Part shown: positions 13,720-23,266 of the stretch, piece by piece
Layout: each line of letters starts with the position of its first letter
Numbering within the stretch: the first letter of the stretch is position 1
Source of the DNA: Bacteriovoracaceae bacterium
GTDB taxonomy: Bacteria; Bdellovibrionota; Bacteriovoracia; Bacteriovoracales; Bacteriovoracaceae
Direction of reading: 5' to 3'
Length of the DNA stretch: 64,000 bases
Assembly (NCBI GenBank): GCA_024711325.1
Contig: JANJTC010000005.1
Location: 310,001 to 374,000 of the forward strand
The notes under the pieces: model-generated
Databases searched by the model: none
What the model saw: the letters and a program-made list of their open reading frames with translations, nothing else
Told to the model about the DNA's origin: nothing
Program-made: the position numbers and the translations under genes

Positions 13720-15981
13720 TTATCGTACCAATGGTAAAATAATTGTGAAAGTCGTTCCCTTTCCAGCTTCACTTTGTACGAGTATTTTCCCTTTATGGGC
13801 CGAAATGATTTCTCGTGAGATATAGAGACCAACTCCAAGACCGCTTATGTACTTCGCTGAAATAGCACGTTCAAATCTTTGGAAAATTTTGTCATGAAAC
13901 TCCTTGCCAATGCCGATGCCTGAATCTTTCACTAGAATATGGACTTCATTACCGCACTCTAAAAGGGAGACTTCAATAGGCTTACCACCTCCATATTTTG
14001 CAGCATTCGACAGGATGTTATTGATCACTTGTTCAAATCTTGATCGATCTACGCATGCAATAATTCTTTTATCACAGCTGAATGTAATAGTAGGGCCAAT
14101 GTCTTGAAAATTTTCCCGGTGATTATCGATAACGTCTTCAATTAATTCTACTAAGTTAAATTCTTCACAGTGAACTTCTAATTTACCGGAGCTCATTCTG
14201 GAAACATCCAAGAGATCTTCTATTAGTCTTACAAGGCGATCAACTTGATTCATACTGCTTGCAAGACTTGTCTTGATATAATCTGGCAATGAGTCTGGCT
14301 CCTTTAGGGAGCGTCTATGAGTCATTTGTAGATTAAGTTTCAAGGAAGTAATAGGTGTTTTAAGTTCATGAGAGGCAATGATTAAAAATTCATCTCTGAT
14401 TTTAATTGCATCAACTAGTTCTGTAATGTCCTGACTAATAACGACCCCAGCAATGATATTGCCTTCTGCATCCCTTACTGGTGATGAACTTAGACGGATA
14501 ATTTTTTGACTGCCATTGATCTGTGGTACAATGCAATCTTCATTCTGTACGATCTCACCTTTAGTTATCGATCTGGCAAGTGGCCATTCTTCTGATTTAT
14601 ATGGTGTTCCATCCAGATGAAGACCTTGCCACTTATGGTATTCATCTATGTGCTTTGTAGGAATGAGTGGGTGCCCCCAAACTTCTTCAACCTTGCTATT
14701 TGAAAAGATAAATTTTCCATCTGGAGATTCTCCTATTATGACTGAAGCTGGAATCTGAGACATCGCTGTTTCAAAACGTCTTCGTTCAAATTCTGAAATT
14801 TGTAGCAATCGTTTCCTTTCGATGGCCAGTCTTCTTGATTCTGCTTCCCTCTCTTCTAGCCTCTTGTGAATTTCCTTCTCAGTCGTTATGTCACGAAACT
14901 CAATGACTGCACCTATCGGTCTTTTATCGCGCTCCAATGGTGCTACCGAGAAATTAACTGGATAAAGGTGTCCATCTTTGTGCACGAATATCTCTTCCTG
15001 GTTTTGAAGAGCAGTTAATTTAGCTTGTCCATTATCAATAGGACATTCTTCCATGGGATAAAAGCTCCCATCAGGTTTCTTATCGTGAATAGAGTAATGC
15101 GTAGGCTTCCCCTTTATTTCCTCTAATTTGAACCCGGTGATTTTTTCACCTGCAGGGTTTAAAAAAGTAGGATGCCCTTTTTCATCCATCATGAGGAGTG
15201 CAGAGGTCATATTATCTGTAACTGCTTTTAGAATATTCCTCTGATAGGTAAGTTCTTCCTTTGATTTTTTTTGTTCATCAATATCTTGAACGGTTGCGAT
15301 TGAATAAATTGGAATTTCTTTTTGATTTCTTACAATTGTACCTGTTACACAGACCCAGATATTTTCACCATCTTTACGCTGATATCTTTTTTCAATAGAC
15401 CAGCTCGTTTCGTTGCCAGTTAATAAATTTTCATAAAGTTTGAGTTCTCTTGCCCGATCACCAACATGCGTAATGTCCATAAACGTTTTTTGCAATAACT
15501 CTTCTTCCGTGTACCCTGTTATTTGGCAAAGTTTTTCATTCACCTTTAGGTATCGTTTAGAAACAGGGTCTACTTGCTCTACGCCTGTTCCTGCCAGATT
15601 AAAAAAGTCTCTATATTCTTTTTCAGATTGAAGCAGTTTCTGATTTCTTTTTCTTAAAATTTCATTAAAAAGGCTAAACAGGAGACCCATGCTGAGAAAG
15701 ATTACTAATCGAATGAGATACCCGGTACCCTGGAAGGACAGCCCCATTGGTGGAATGAAATAATACAATACCAGTAGGGTTGATAATAGTGTGCTGAATA
15801 CTCCTGGTCCTAAACCACCTACCCATGAACTAAAAAAGATTGCGGGATAGAACAATAAAAAAGTAATTTCTTTAACTAAAGGGTGAAGCCAACTTTGAGC
15901 AATTAAAGCAAATGCAGTTATAACAAATGCACTAATATATCTAAGCCAAAATTTTTTTGTCTCTGTCGGTGATTTGAACAT
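13720..15981 (-). CDS. membrane sensor histidine kinase with three PAS domains
   Basis: 753 residues. About residues 10-110 form four membrane helices of the DUF4118/KdpD type. Three PAS domains follow (about 118-240, 245-370 and 400-520); the first contains EQVDPVSKRYLKVN and the second LLMMDEKGHPTFLN. HisKA has phospho-acceptor His538 in SHELKTP, and the HATPase has NNILSNAAKYG, DSGIGIG, FQRFERA and GLGVGLYIS boxes. It autophosphorylates and passes phosphate to an unseen response regulator, as no receiver domain or regulator gene is adjacent. The signal is unknown; the PAS domains could bind small ligands or cofactors. It is convergent with the Hint gene. Confidence 0.93.
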   Translation of the reverse strand: MFKSPTETKKFWLRYISAFVITAFALIAQSWLHPLVKEITFLLFYPAIFFSSWVGGLGPGVFSTLLSTLLVLYYFIPPMGLSFQGTGYLIRLVIFLSMGLLFSLFNEILRKRNQKLLQSEKEYRDFFNLAGTGVEQVDPVSKRYLKVNEKLCQITGYTEEELLQKTFMDITHVGDRARELKLYENLLTGNETSWSIEKRYQRKDGENIWVCVTGTIVRNQKEIPIYSIATVQDIDEQKKSKEELTYQRNILKAVTDNMTSALLMMDEKGHPTFLNPAGEKITGFKLEEIKGKPTHYSIHDKKPDGSFYPMEECPIDNGQAKLTALQNQEEIFVHKDGHLYPVNFSVAPLERDKRPIGAVIEFRDITTEKEIHKRLEEREAESRRLAIERKRLLQISEFERRRFETAMSQIPASVIIGESPDGKFIFSNSKVEEVWGHPLIPTKHIDEYHKWQGLHLDGTPYKSEEWPLARSITKGEIVQNEDCIVPQINGSQKIIRLSSSPVRDAEGNIIAGVVISQDITELVDAIKIRDEFLIIASHELKTPITSLKLNLQMTHRRSLKEPDSLPDYIKTSLASSMNQVDRLVRLIEDLLDVSRMSSGKLEVHCEEFNLVELIEDVIDNHRENFQDIGPTITFSCDKRIIACVDRSRFEQVINNILSNAAKYGGGKPIEVSLLECGNEVHILVKDSGIGIGKEFHDKIFQRFERAISAKYISGLGVGLYISREIISAHKGKILVQSEAGKGTTFTIILPLVR

Positions 15982-16164
15982 GGATCATACTCTTTACTGT
16001 CAAAGACTTGCTCAGCTTAAACTAACAATTTTATTTGAGAAAACTAGGCCATGCGCCTTAACCTGAACGGTAATAAGTAAAGTGGAGAAGACCATTGCGG
16101 CCAAAGGCTGCACCGGAAACCAGAAGTCTCGAACCAATGATTGAATGTAAAATGAGATAAAAAG

Positions 16165-16241
16165 TGGCGGGAGAGACGGGACTCGAACCCGCGGCCTTCT
16201 GCGTGACAGGCAGACGTTATAACCAACTTAACTACTCCCCC
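16165..16241 (-). tRNA. tRNA-Asp (GTC)
   Basis: 77 bases including encoded CCA. The acceptor stem GGGGGAG pairs with CTCTCCC (one G-U). The anticodon loop CTGTCAC gives anticodon GTC, and the T-arm has GTTCGAGTC. A T-rich tract follows the CCA on the minus strand. Confidence 0.96.
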
Positions 16242-16383
16242 GGAGTGTAAATGTTCACCAAATATAAAGACATGATGCTTCCCCGTCAAGAATTATTACT
16301 TAAAAAATCTTTTTCCGTTTCGCGTCATGAGTGGTTCAGAATCAGGACCTGTGCTACTATTTTGTGACTTAAAAGGAAGTTGA

Positions 16384-17136
16384 ATGAAGACCGTTTTTAT
16401 TACAGGTGGAACGACTGGTATTGGGATGGAGTTAGCGAAACTCTATGCCAATAAGGGCTGGAAAGTCGGGGTTTGCGGTCGGGATAAACTGAAATTTGAA
16501 GCGAGCTTTCAGGTTGGAAGAGACAACGTCACTTTCTATCAGGTGGATGTGGCCAATCGGGATGAAATAAAAAAAGCTATTGGTGATTTTTCTAAATCAA
16601 TAGGCCTGGATCTTTTGATCGCTAACGCCGGAATTGGGTATGCCTACAAAACCAAGGTTCCAGATTTTGAATGGAGCTACCGGATGGTTCACGTCAATCT
16701 TTTGGGAGTGATGTATGCCTTTGAGGCCGCTCTGGATGTGATGATACCCAGGAGTAAAGGACAGTTAGTGGCGATGTCTTCCATTGCCGGTTATAACGGA
16801 CTACCGGGAGTTTCCGCTTATAGCGCCACCAAGGCTGCCGTTCAGAAATACTGCGAGTCTCTGCATCTGGATTTAAAGCAGTTTAATATTGATGTAACAA
16901 CTATATGTCCGGGCTTTGTGGATACCCCTTTGACTCAGACAAATGATCATATGATGCCCTTTATCGTTAAGGCACCGAAGGCTGCGGCCCAGATTGCTCG
17001 CGCGATTGAAAAAAAGAAAATGATTTATGCCTTTCCTTTTTTCTTTTCAACGATTGTCCGGATCATGGGTATGCTTCCACGTACCTGGTACCGTGCACTG
17101 ATGAGTTTTAAAGCAATTAATTACAGCAAGGATTAG
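16384..17136 (+). CDS. short-chain dehydrogenase/reductase
   Basis: 250 residues, standard SDR length. It has the NAD(P)-binding TGGTTGIG at residues 7-14, NAGIG, and the catalytic Ser/Tyr/Lys set in SSIAG and YSATK. The C-terminal about 30 residues are hydrophobic and basic, so it may associate with the membrane. It resembles the SDR group with YdfG- or SadH-like oxidoreductases, but the substrate cannot be assigned. AAGGAAGTTGA precedes the ATG. A small lipoprotein gene begins one base after the stop and is probably co-transcribed. Confidence 0.9.
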   Translation: MKTVFITGGTTGIGMELAKLYANKGWKVGVCGRDKLKFEASFQVGRDNVTFYQVDVANRDEIKKAIGDFSKSIGLDLLIANAGIGYAYKTKVPDFEWSYRMVHVNLLGVMYAFEAALDVMIPRSKGQLVAMSSIAGYNGLPGVSAYSATKAAVQKYCESLHLDLKQFNIDVTTICPGFVDTPLTQTNDHMMPFIVKAPKAAAQIARAIEKKKMIYAFPFFFSTIVRIMGMLPRTWYRALMSFKAINYSKD

Positions 17137-17137
17137 T

Positions 17138-17338
17138 ATGAAATTCGTTTTAGTAGGAATGTTTTTTTTAGTGAGTTGTATGGATTCAACACCAGTTCCT
17201 AAAGCAACTGAGACAGTTAAGGCTTCTGAAGTTACAGCAGTCGAAGAAGACTGCGACGATAAAGCGAAAAAGCCAATTGAAATTAAAGAAGAAACCATCA
17301 GTTTATCGGGTAATACCGGCTGTACTTTAGAAGAGTAA
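17138..17338 (+). CDS. small lipoprotein
   Basis: 66 residues with a lipoprotein signal ending LVSC (Cys14). The mature part is short, acidic and unstructured-looking, with a Cys pair (EEDCDDKAKK, NTGCTLEE). AAGGATTAGT precedes the ATG and the gene begins one base after the SDR stop, so expression as a pair is likely. I do not recognise it. Confidence 0.65.
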   Translation: MKFVLVGMFFLVSCMDSTPVPKATETVKASEVTAVEEDCDDKAKKPIEIKEETISLSGNTGCTLEE

Positions 17339-17421
17339 AACACTGTAAAATTTATGTAAGTGGCTATCTTTAGTTGAGAATGTGGTATGTAAGGCCATCT
17401 ATTTTCTTCTAAGGAGTACCT

Positions 17422-17709
17422 ATGAAATTTTTAGCAGTTGCGCTTATTGCACTTTCTTCTTTCTCGGCCTTTAGTGCTGGTATTAATTCTACCATCGCTA
17501 AAATTGAATCTAATAAAGATGCTGTATGCTCTCGTACAGGAGTTAGTGCTTTTAATTTCTGCACTGGTCCTGCTTCTTATGAGGCCCGTCTTTGTTATTA
17601 TTCAGTAAAATACGCTTGTTATTCTACCTCAGGTGATTTCACAGTTAAATTAAGAGTGAAAGAATCTGTCAAGGGAAGTGAAGTTACTAAAGTGACTTAC
17701 AGCAAATAG
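17422..17709 (+). CDS. small secreted Cys-containing protein
   Basis: 95 residues with a signal peptide (cleavage near AFSA) and a strong AAGGAG site. The mature part of about 75 residues has Cys residues spaced for two disulphides (AVCSRTG, NFCTGP, RLCYYS, YACYST) and a basic C-terminus. No family recognised. It ends overlapping the convergent exoD-like gene by 13 bases. Confidence 0.65.
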   Translation: MKFLAVALIALSSFSAFSAGINSTIAKIESNKDAVCSRTGVSAFNFCTGPASYEARLCYYSVKYACYSTSGDFTVKLRVKESVKGSEVTKVTYSK

Positions 17710-18287
17710 TTTTGAAACTGTTCCGTGATAATGTGATAGGAGAACATCGCCATCCATATCACGGACACAGTTATTCCCAATCCCATCAGAATTAAGATCA
17801 AATCTTCTTCAAGTAAACCCACACAAATTAAAAAAATACTTAAGGCCGGAATTAAATTCGAGAAGGGAATAGGCAAGGGCAAAGAGAGAAAAGCGGAAGA
17901 TAGAATAATGGCAAATCCACATATGATGTGCGAACCCCGAGTGTTAGTCAGAGGATGTTTGAAAGCGGAAATTTTTGAGGTAAAAGCACTGAATTTCAGA
18001 GCAGCTTTATAGATGTATTCAAACCTTTCATGAGTAATATTCAGATTCTTCATTCTCTTTGTCAGTAAAGGCTTACTCCAGAACATCAGGCCCAGTCCCT
18101 GGAGGAGGACGATCAATCCCAAAACACTGGAAAGTCCAGGAATTGGTATGGGCTGCATAAATGGCAGGATGGATATTAATGACAGGATTAAAAGAGCTTC
18201 GCCTTCAACGTGTTCCACGATTTTTCCCAGCGTAATATGCGGAAGGTCGCGAACGTCTTCCAATGCTTTTATGAGTCGATCGCTCAT
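17697..18287 (-). CDS. ExoD-family membrane protein
   Basis: 196 residues. It matches ExoD-type proteins, first named for an exopolysaccharide phenotype in rhizobia: the N-terminal LPHITLGKIVEHVEGEALLILSLISILP, the PIPGLSS turn and about five membrane helices. Biochemical function is unknown in the family. It is convergent with the small secreted gene on the left and divergent from terC on the right. Confidence 0.8.
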   Translation of the reverse strand: MSDRLIKALEDVRDLPHITLGKIVEHVEGEALLILSLISILPFMQPIPIPGLSSVLGLIVLLQGLGLMFWSKPLLTKRMKNLNITHERFEYIYKAALKFSAFTSKISAFKHPLTNTRGSHIICGFAIILSSAFLSLPLPIPFSNLIPALSIFLICVGLLEEDLILILMGLGITVSVIWMAMFSYHIITEQFQNYLL

Positions 18288-18443
18288 GAGTCTTAATCCA
18301 TGGTTAATAACAAGTTCATTTTATATGAATATGCTCTTAAACGAATATATATTAATTTGCCCAGGTTTTGACTGTGTCATTGATTGTCAAGGCCCGTAAA
18401 TGGCCTATAGAATAACAGACAACAAAGAATTGAGGAAATCATT

Positions 18444-19379
18444 ATGCATCATGAAACATCTCTCGCTATCTGGATTGGATTTGTTGTCTTTATCCTGCTG
18501 GTCCTATTGCTTGATCTTGGAGTCTTCCATAAGAAATCTCATACCGTAGGTTTTAAAGAATCAATTATTTGGTCTGGAGTCTGGATTGCTTTGGCCATGG
18601 CCTTTAACGTAGTTATTCTTTATTGGAGAGGCCAGGAAGACTTTATGCTTTTCTTAACCGGTTACGTGATCGAAAAGTCATTATCGGTGGATAACCTCTT
18701 TGTATTCCTTCTGATTTTTGGGTATTTCAAAATACCTAATCAGTACCAGCATAAGGTTCTATTTTATGGAATTCTTGGCGCTCTCATTATGCGTGCCTTC
18801 TTTATCTGGGCAGGGATTGCGATCCTCGATAAATTTACCTGGGTTATTTACATCTTTGGGGCCTTTCTGGTTTTCTCCGGAATCAAAATGCTCATGCCAC
18901 AAAGTGATGAGCATGATCTTGAGAAAAGCTGGGTGATAACCTGGACTAAAAAGCTCTTTCCAACTTCTCCTCATTTCCATGATGACAAATTTTTTGTGAA
19001 GTTAAATGGAACCTGGATGATAACTCCACTTTTTATCACGCTGATCTTTGTGGAGTTTTCGGATCTGGTCTTTGCCATTGACTCAATTCCTGCAATCATT
19101 GGGATAACCAATGATCCATTCCTGGTTTTTACTTCCAACGTTTTCGCCATTCTTGGGTTGCGTTCTCTTTATTTTGCTCTAAAGGGTTTTGCCGATATGT
19201 TTCACTATCTGAAATATGGTCTGGCAATTATTTTGATGTTTATCGGGATCAAGATGTTGATTACTCACTGGTATCACATGCCAGTGGCCGTTACCATGGC
19301 CGTGATTTTCCTGGTTTTACTGGGGTCGGTTCTGGCCTCTGTTATCAGCAATCACAAGAAAAAGAAATTAATTGGTTAA
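18444..19379 (+). CDS. TerC/Alx-family membrane protein
   Basis: 311 residues with about eight membrane helices. TerC family marks include SLSVDNLFVFLLIF (acidic/polar residues in a helix) and EFSDLVFAIDSIPAI. Members are linked to tellurite resistance and, for Alx-like forms, manganese export. A GAGGAAAT site precedes the ATG. The leader shows no yybP-ykoY (Mn) riboswitch that I can recognise, so control is unlike that of E. coli alx. It is monocistronic, with a strong terminator 4 bases after the stop. Confidence 0.9.
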   Translation: MHHETSLAIWIGFVVFILLVLLLDLGVFHKKSHTVGFKESIIWSGVWIALAMAFNVVILYWRGQEDFMLFLTGYVIEKSLSVDNLFVFLLIFGYFKIPNQYQHKVLFYGILGALIMRAFFIWAGIAILDKFTWVIYIFGAFLVFSGIKMLMPQSDEHDLEKSWVITWTKKLFPTSPHFHDDKFFVKLNGTWMITPLFITLIFVEFSDLVFAIDSIPAIIGITNDPFLVFTSNVFAILGLRSLYFALKGFADMFHYLKYGLAIILMFIGIKMLITHWYHMPVAVTMAVIFLVLLGSVLASVISNHKKKKLIG

Positions 19380-19383
19380 TTGG

Positions 19384-19409
19384 AAAGGGCCCTAAGGGGC
19401 CCTTTTTTA
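19384..19409 (+). terminator. rho-independent terminator of terC
   Basis: AAGGGCCC - TAAG - GGGCCCTT followed by TTTT; near-perfect 8-bp stem. It touches the end of the convergent TM2 gene. Confidence 0.9.
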
Positions 19410-19805
19410 TGTTAAAAGATTTCGTTCAGAGACGATGTCATTGATCTTGATGAAGTCATACAGATATCCAAGAGTAAACAGACCCCCGGTGCAAAGCCAA
19501 ATAATACCAGTGATCCATTTTCCCAGATAAAAGCGGTGAATGCCAAAGAAGCCCAGGAAAGTCAGAAGTAGCCAAGCGACGCTGTAGTCATAGCGACCTG
19601 GAGAATAACGACGTTTTGATTCCTGTTCCATAGAGGGAATCAGAAAAAAGTCTATGATCCATCCGATTAAGAAAAAGCCGAAGGTAAAGAAATACAGAAT
19701 TCCGGTCCAGACTCTACCGTAGTAAAAACGGTGGGCCCCCATGAATCCAAAGATCCATATGATGTAACCTAAAGGTATAGAGTGTGTTGAATTTTTTAGT
19801 TCCAT
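19407..19805 (-). CDS. tandem TM2-domain membrane protein
   Basis: 132 residues with two TM2 modules, each a pair of membrane helices with the G-x-H-R-F-Y-x-G signature: [11 protein letters not shown] with LIGWIIDFF, and [11 protein letters not shown] with TLGYLYDF. Single TM2 proteins are common and of unknown function; a duplicated version is less usual. It overlaps the lipoprotein gene upstream by 10 bases, so the two are co-transcribed. Confidence 0.85.
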   Translation of the reverse strand: MELKNSTHSIPLGYIIWIFGFMGAHRFYYGRVWTGILYFFTFGFFLIGWIIDFFLIPSMEQESKRRYSPGRYDYSVAWLLLTFLGFFGIHRFYLGKWITGIIWLCTGGLFTLGYLYDFIKINDIVSERNLLT

Positions 19806-20230
19806 TGAAATCTTAATCCGTCTGTTTCTTTGAAGGGAAGTATTTTAGGCGTGAGCAGCAATGAGTTTATGCCTTCTAAGCTTTTCTTAGGTTCACAGAT
19901 TTGAAAAGTATTCGTCCATTCCTCGACTCCGCCTTTAGGGGACGATGCCGGCGTACGCTGTTGTAAGCTTAAAAGGTAATACCTGTTCTGTGCATCCATC
20001 CAGGCAAGTGTCCAATTGGCCGCTTCAGCTATTTCCTGCTCAACATCCTGAAGTTTCAAGGTGACGTCAAAACAAAGTTGCTGGCCTTTGATCTTTCTGA
20101 TTGCTGTCCCCTTGATTTTCCCATCGGCCATGGAGTCAGTTGCAACATTCCTATCTGCTTCAGAGGGAGAGATTCTATGGTGAGCACAACTTGTGATACT
20201 GAATAAAAGGAGAGTTGTAATAAGTCTCAT
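19796..20230 (-). CDS. lipoprotein of unknown function
   Basis: 144 residues from ATG 20230, preceded by GGAGGTAGT; the frame extending to 20317 lacks such a site. Lipoprotein signal with lipobox ITSC (Cys14). The mature part may be a small beta domain ([21 protein letters not shown] and [12 protein letters not shown] strands). No family recognised. It is probably co-transcribed with the TM2 gene, which it overlaps by 10 bases. Confidence 0.65.
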   Translation of the reverse strand: MRLITTLLLFSITSCAHHRISPSEADRNVATDSMADGKIKGTAIRKIKGQQLCFDVTLKLQDVEQEIAEAANWTLAWMDAQNRYYLLSLQQRTPASSPKGGVEEWTNTFQICEPKKSLEGINSLLLTPKILPFKETDGLRFQWN

Positions 20231-20306
20231 ACTACCTCCATCCTGGAGTATTTTGACTATTTTAGCATGAATTGAAACCAGGGAATAGGGCCGGAATTTC
20301 CGGACT

Positions 20307-20672
20307 TTAAAGCTCAATTCCCAGGAGCATACTGAATATCAGGGAAATAGAGACGATGATGGCAATGGTCGCAAGAGCGTATTCTTTTTGTTTAATAAAT
20401 AAAACTGCAGTGAGAACGACCCTGATCAGCGGTAAGCTGATGAGGATAATTAATCCTAGATATGCAAGAAGTATCCCCCAGTTTCCTCGATAAATATGGA
20501 AAGGGATAATATCAATGAGAGGGAGCTTGTCGTAAAATTTAAATGTATAGAAAGTATTAGAGAACTTAAATAAGGTTAGCCAGCCACTAAGAATAACAAT
20601 TCCTGCCAGGATAACTCCATACCGTAAAAATTTTGCGATCCTATATTCAAGATCTTCAATGTTTTCTTTCAC
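20307..20672 (-). CDS. DUF1634 membrane protein, TSUP partner
   Basis: 121 residues starting at GTG 20672. I prefer this start because it overlaps the stop of the upstream transporter as TAGTG and has AGAGG 8 bases before it; the open frame to 20783 would overlap that gene by 112 bases. It has three membrane helices (VILAGIVILSGW, GILLAYLGLIILISL, ATIAIIVSISLIF). DUF1634 proteins are typically encoded beside TauE/SafE transporters, exactly as here, and may form a complex with them. Confidence 0.8.
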   Translation of the reverse strand: MKENIEDLEYRIAKFLRYGVILAGIVILSGWLTLFKFSNTFYTFKFYDKLPLIDIIPFHIYRGNWGILLAYLGLIILISLPLIRVVLTAVLFIKQKEYALATIAIIVSISLIFSMLLGIEL

Positions 20673-21487
20673 TATTTCAAACCTCTCATCATCATTTGAA
20701 GGGAAATGACCATCAGAACAACCACGAAAATTTTCCGGATGTGAGCGGCCGGCATACGGGTCATGACTTTTGCCCCAATCCAAGAGCCTACTATAATCCC
20801 CAACGCTACAGGGGAAGCAATCTCGGGGCGAATATCACCTTTCATTAAATAGGCCCCTGCACTGGCAGAAGCAGTAACCCCTATCATAAAGTTAGAAGTG
20901 GCAGAAGAGACTTTCATCGGCAATTTCATGGCCCCATCCATCGCCATAACTTTGAAAATTCCGCTACCAATGCCGAGTAGAGCAGAAAGAATACCGGCAA
21001 AATACATACTGATTAAACCCAGTGGAACTTGTGCGACTTTATAAAAAGTTAGTTCGCCTTTTTCATTGGGATAAGAACCCGCTAGTTTTAATTTTTGGGA
21101 CCATGGATGATCTATTTCTGAGCGCGCATCACCTTTTTTACGGAACATCATTATGGCCGAGAAAAAAAGAAAGCCTCCGAAGAGAAGAAATAGCCAGGAA
21201 GAATTTATATGGGAAGAAATAAGAAAACCAGTAATCGCACCACCAACAGTTCCTAATTCGAGTAAAACGGCTAAGCGCACATTGGTGAGATGATCTTTAA
21301 GGAATCCAGCTGCAGCGCCTGAAGAAGTTGCAATTATCGAAATAAGGCTTGCAGCAACTGCGTAGCGGATATCAATACCGAAAAAGAGAGTAAGAACGGG
21401 TACAACTATGATTCCCCCTCCTAAACCAAGAAGGGAGCCAAGAAATCCAGCAGAAATTGAAATAACAAGGAGTAATAAACTTAACAT
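20672..21487 (-). CDS. TSUP (TauE/SafE) family anion transporter
   Basis: 271 residues from ATG 21487; the longer frame to 21544 would overlap the upstream gene. It has about eight membrane helices with the family's duplicated glycine-rich signature: GFLGSLLGLGGGIIVVPVL near the start and GILSALLGIGSGIFKV in the second half. Members move sulphite, sulphonates or other small sulphur or organic anions across the inner membrane. It is translationally coupled to the DUF1634 gene. The substrate cannot be determined. Confidence 0.88.
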   Translation of the reverse strand: MLSLLLLVISISAGFLGSLLGLGGGIIVVPVLTLFFGIDIRYAVAASLISIIATSSGAAAGFLKDHLTNVRLAVLLELGTVGGAITGFLISSHINSSWLFLLFGGFLFFSAIMMFRKKGDARSEIDHPWSQKLKLAGSYPNEKGELTFYKVAQVPLGLISMYFAGILSALLGIGSGIFKVMAMDGAMKLPMKVSSATSNFMIGVTASASAGAYLMKGDIRPEIASPVALGIIVGSWIGAKVMTRMPAAHIRKIFVVVLMVISLQMMMRGLK

Positions 21488-21519
21488 TTGCTCTAAGTAT
21501 AGTGCCAGTACTGCAGACT

Positions 21520-23025
21520 TTATAGTGTGAATTTGTTTCCACACTTCTTATTCAGGAAGTTAACGAGTTTTGAATCATCAGAGTAACGAAAATCTTCTTC
21601 AATCCATAGTTCTGAGGCACGTACCTGACATTTTCTTCCATTTTGGGTAATTACAGCGTTGCCCGTGACCAGACGGGGATCTCCTCCACGTTTATCAACA
21701 CGAATGCTGATGCCGGTTCCACTATAATCAATTGGAGCAAACTTACGATTAAAACGATTAGGATTCAAATCTACTTTGCCCTCTTTGAGAACACCGGCCT
21801 TAATCATTTTTGTTTCACCATCATAGATGACTTTCTCACCAGTCGTGAGGGTTACATGCAAGTCACCGTTTTTGGATTCAATGGTTGGTTTCATTTTTCT
21901 TGGAACTATCAGGATGACCGACTCCATTAGTTGTGACAAATATCCTGAGCCGGCGTCATCTGTAATCCATAGATAAGCTTCACGTTTAGAGTTATCAGTT
22001 GAAACAAAACGCCATTCTCTTTCAACTTTCTCAGAGGGATCAATGGGGTCTCCTGCAATTGAATTAGGCCCTGCATTTGCCACTCTAAAGCCAGTTTCTC
22101 TTAAACCATCTTTTTTATCGCTTATAAAAGTATAATCCCAACCGCCTGGATTTGAGCGGGTTGTAGTAAAGTCAAAGTCCAGAGGCCGGGGTTCATCCCT
22201 GTCAAAAGGTGTGCCATCCAGGGTCACTTCACAATCTTCTTCTGAAGTAATCTGACTAATGCCCCGATTGGCAGTAATGATAGATTGGATAAGGCCTTTT
22301 TTTACATTTTCATCAGTCGTTTTTTTATTATCTAAAATAACAATCGGACTAACGACTGAGTCGTCAGAAGATTCTTCTTTTACCACAATAGTTTCTTTCT
22401 TCTCTGATTTTTTAAAGTGCCTCATCCGATCAACTGCGGCCTGTAGTCGTTTACACATACCAGTGCCGGCCTGCTTTCCCTCTCTGCAGATTTTATCCGC
22501 AAAATCCATCAATTCAAAAAGAGCCGCTTCTTTTCCATCTGCTCTGACTTCTTTGACGATTTCTTCGGGAGTTTTTTTTGAGGCCAGAAACTTTTTATCA
22601 CAAGTACTAAAGGCCAGTGATCGCTGCTGACTGGTTGAAGTTGGGACACATAACCCCTTACCAAAAAAAAGTGGCTGGCACTGCATTTGATTTTTTGCAC
22701 ATTGGCCATTCTGGTAATCGGGATTATGACGTGCAGGAGATGAACACAAATTGCTCACTCTGCGACTTGGCCACCCAGCATAAATGCAATCCATTTCTGA
22801 AGATGCCCATGCCTGATCTAGAATTGAAAAGGAGAAGGAGGTCTTGGAATCATTAATTTCATCCAGGGGAGTAATGCTTAAGGAATCATAATGTTTATAA
22901 AAGGCCTTATATTCATTGAGTAGATCAACTTTCCCACGGGTATTGGAAAGTTTCCATGCCTCTTTCCCGGAAAAACTCCAGCAATTGAAGGACATTAAAA
23001 AAGATAGAACAATTAGAATTTTCAT
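21520..23025 (-). CDS. large secreted protein, unknown function
   Basis: 501 residues; GAGGGAG precedes the ATG and a signal peptide ends near NCWS. Residues about 75-190 are Cys-rich (MDCIYAGWPS, NLCSSPAR, NGQCAKNQMQCQPLFFGKGLCVP, STCDKK, KICREGK, GMCKRL), a layout I associate with secreted proteins of predatory deltaproteobacterial lineages. A charged linker follows, then a beta-rich C-terminal half (about 265-500) with its own Cys pair near the end (KKCGNKF). No enzyme motif found. Its stop lies 32 bases before the TSUP start on the same strand, so the genes may be co-transcribed. Confidence 0.6.
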   Translation of the reverse strand: MKILIVLSFLMSFNCWSFSGKEAWKLSNTRGKVDLLNEYKAFYKHYDSLSITPLDEINDSKTSFSFSILDQAWASSEMDCIYAGWPSRRVSNLCSSPARHNPDYQNGQCAKNQMQCQPLFFGKGLCVPTSTSQQRSLAFSTCDKKFLASKKTPEEIVKEVRADGKEAALFELMDFADKICREGKQAGTGMCKRLQAAVDRMRHFKKSEKKETIVVKEESSDDSVVSPIVILDNKKTTDENVKKGLIQSIITANRGISQITSEEDCEVTLDGTPFDRDEPRPLDFDFTTTRSNPGGWDYTFISDKKDGLRETGFRVANAGPNSIAGDPIDPSEKVEREWRFVSTDNSKREAYLWITDDAGSGYLSQLMESVILIVPRKMKPTIESKNGDLHVTLTTGEKVIYDGETKMIKAGVLKEGKVDLNPNRFNRKFAPIDYSGTGISIRVDKRGGDPRLVTGNAVITQNGRKCQVRASELWIEEDFRYSDDSKLVNFLNKKCGNKFTL

Positions 23026-23266
23026 TGAGACTCCCTCTAGCTTATCGGGTGATTTTAAATAAAATTACACTTAACTTTTCTGCTCAATCTGTTCACCTTT
23101 TGTGGCTTAAGTAATTGATAATTAATGAGAGTCCTAGTGGGAATCTCCAGAATGTGTAAAAAGTGTGGAACCTTGGCATTGAGCGAATTGTTTCGGCACA
23201 AATTTCCGCTTTACTCGTACCCTGACTGTGGCAAAAAGGTTGTCTGCATAACATCAGGAGGATTAA

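Noticed and set aside
16044-16289. Open frame on the minus strand covering the tRNA-Asp locus
   Set aside because: It runs through a complete tRNA gene and has no protein features or start site.
18288-18443. Possible yybP-ykoY manganese riboswitch before terC
   Set aside because: The conserved elements of that riboswitch are not recognisable in these 156 bases.
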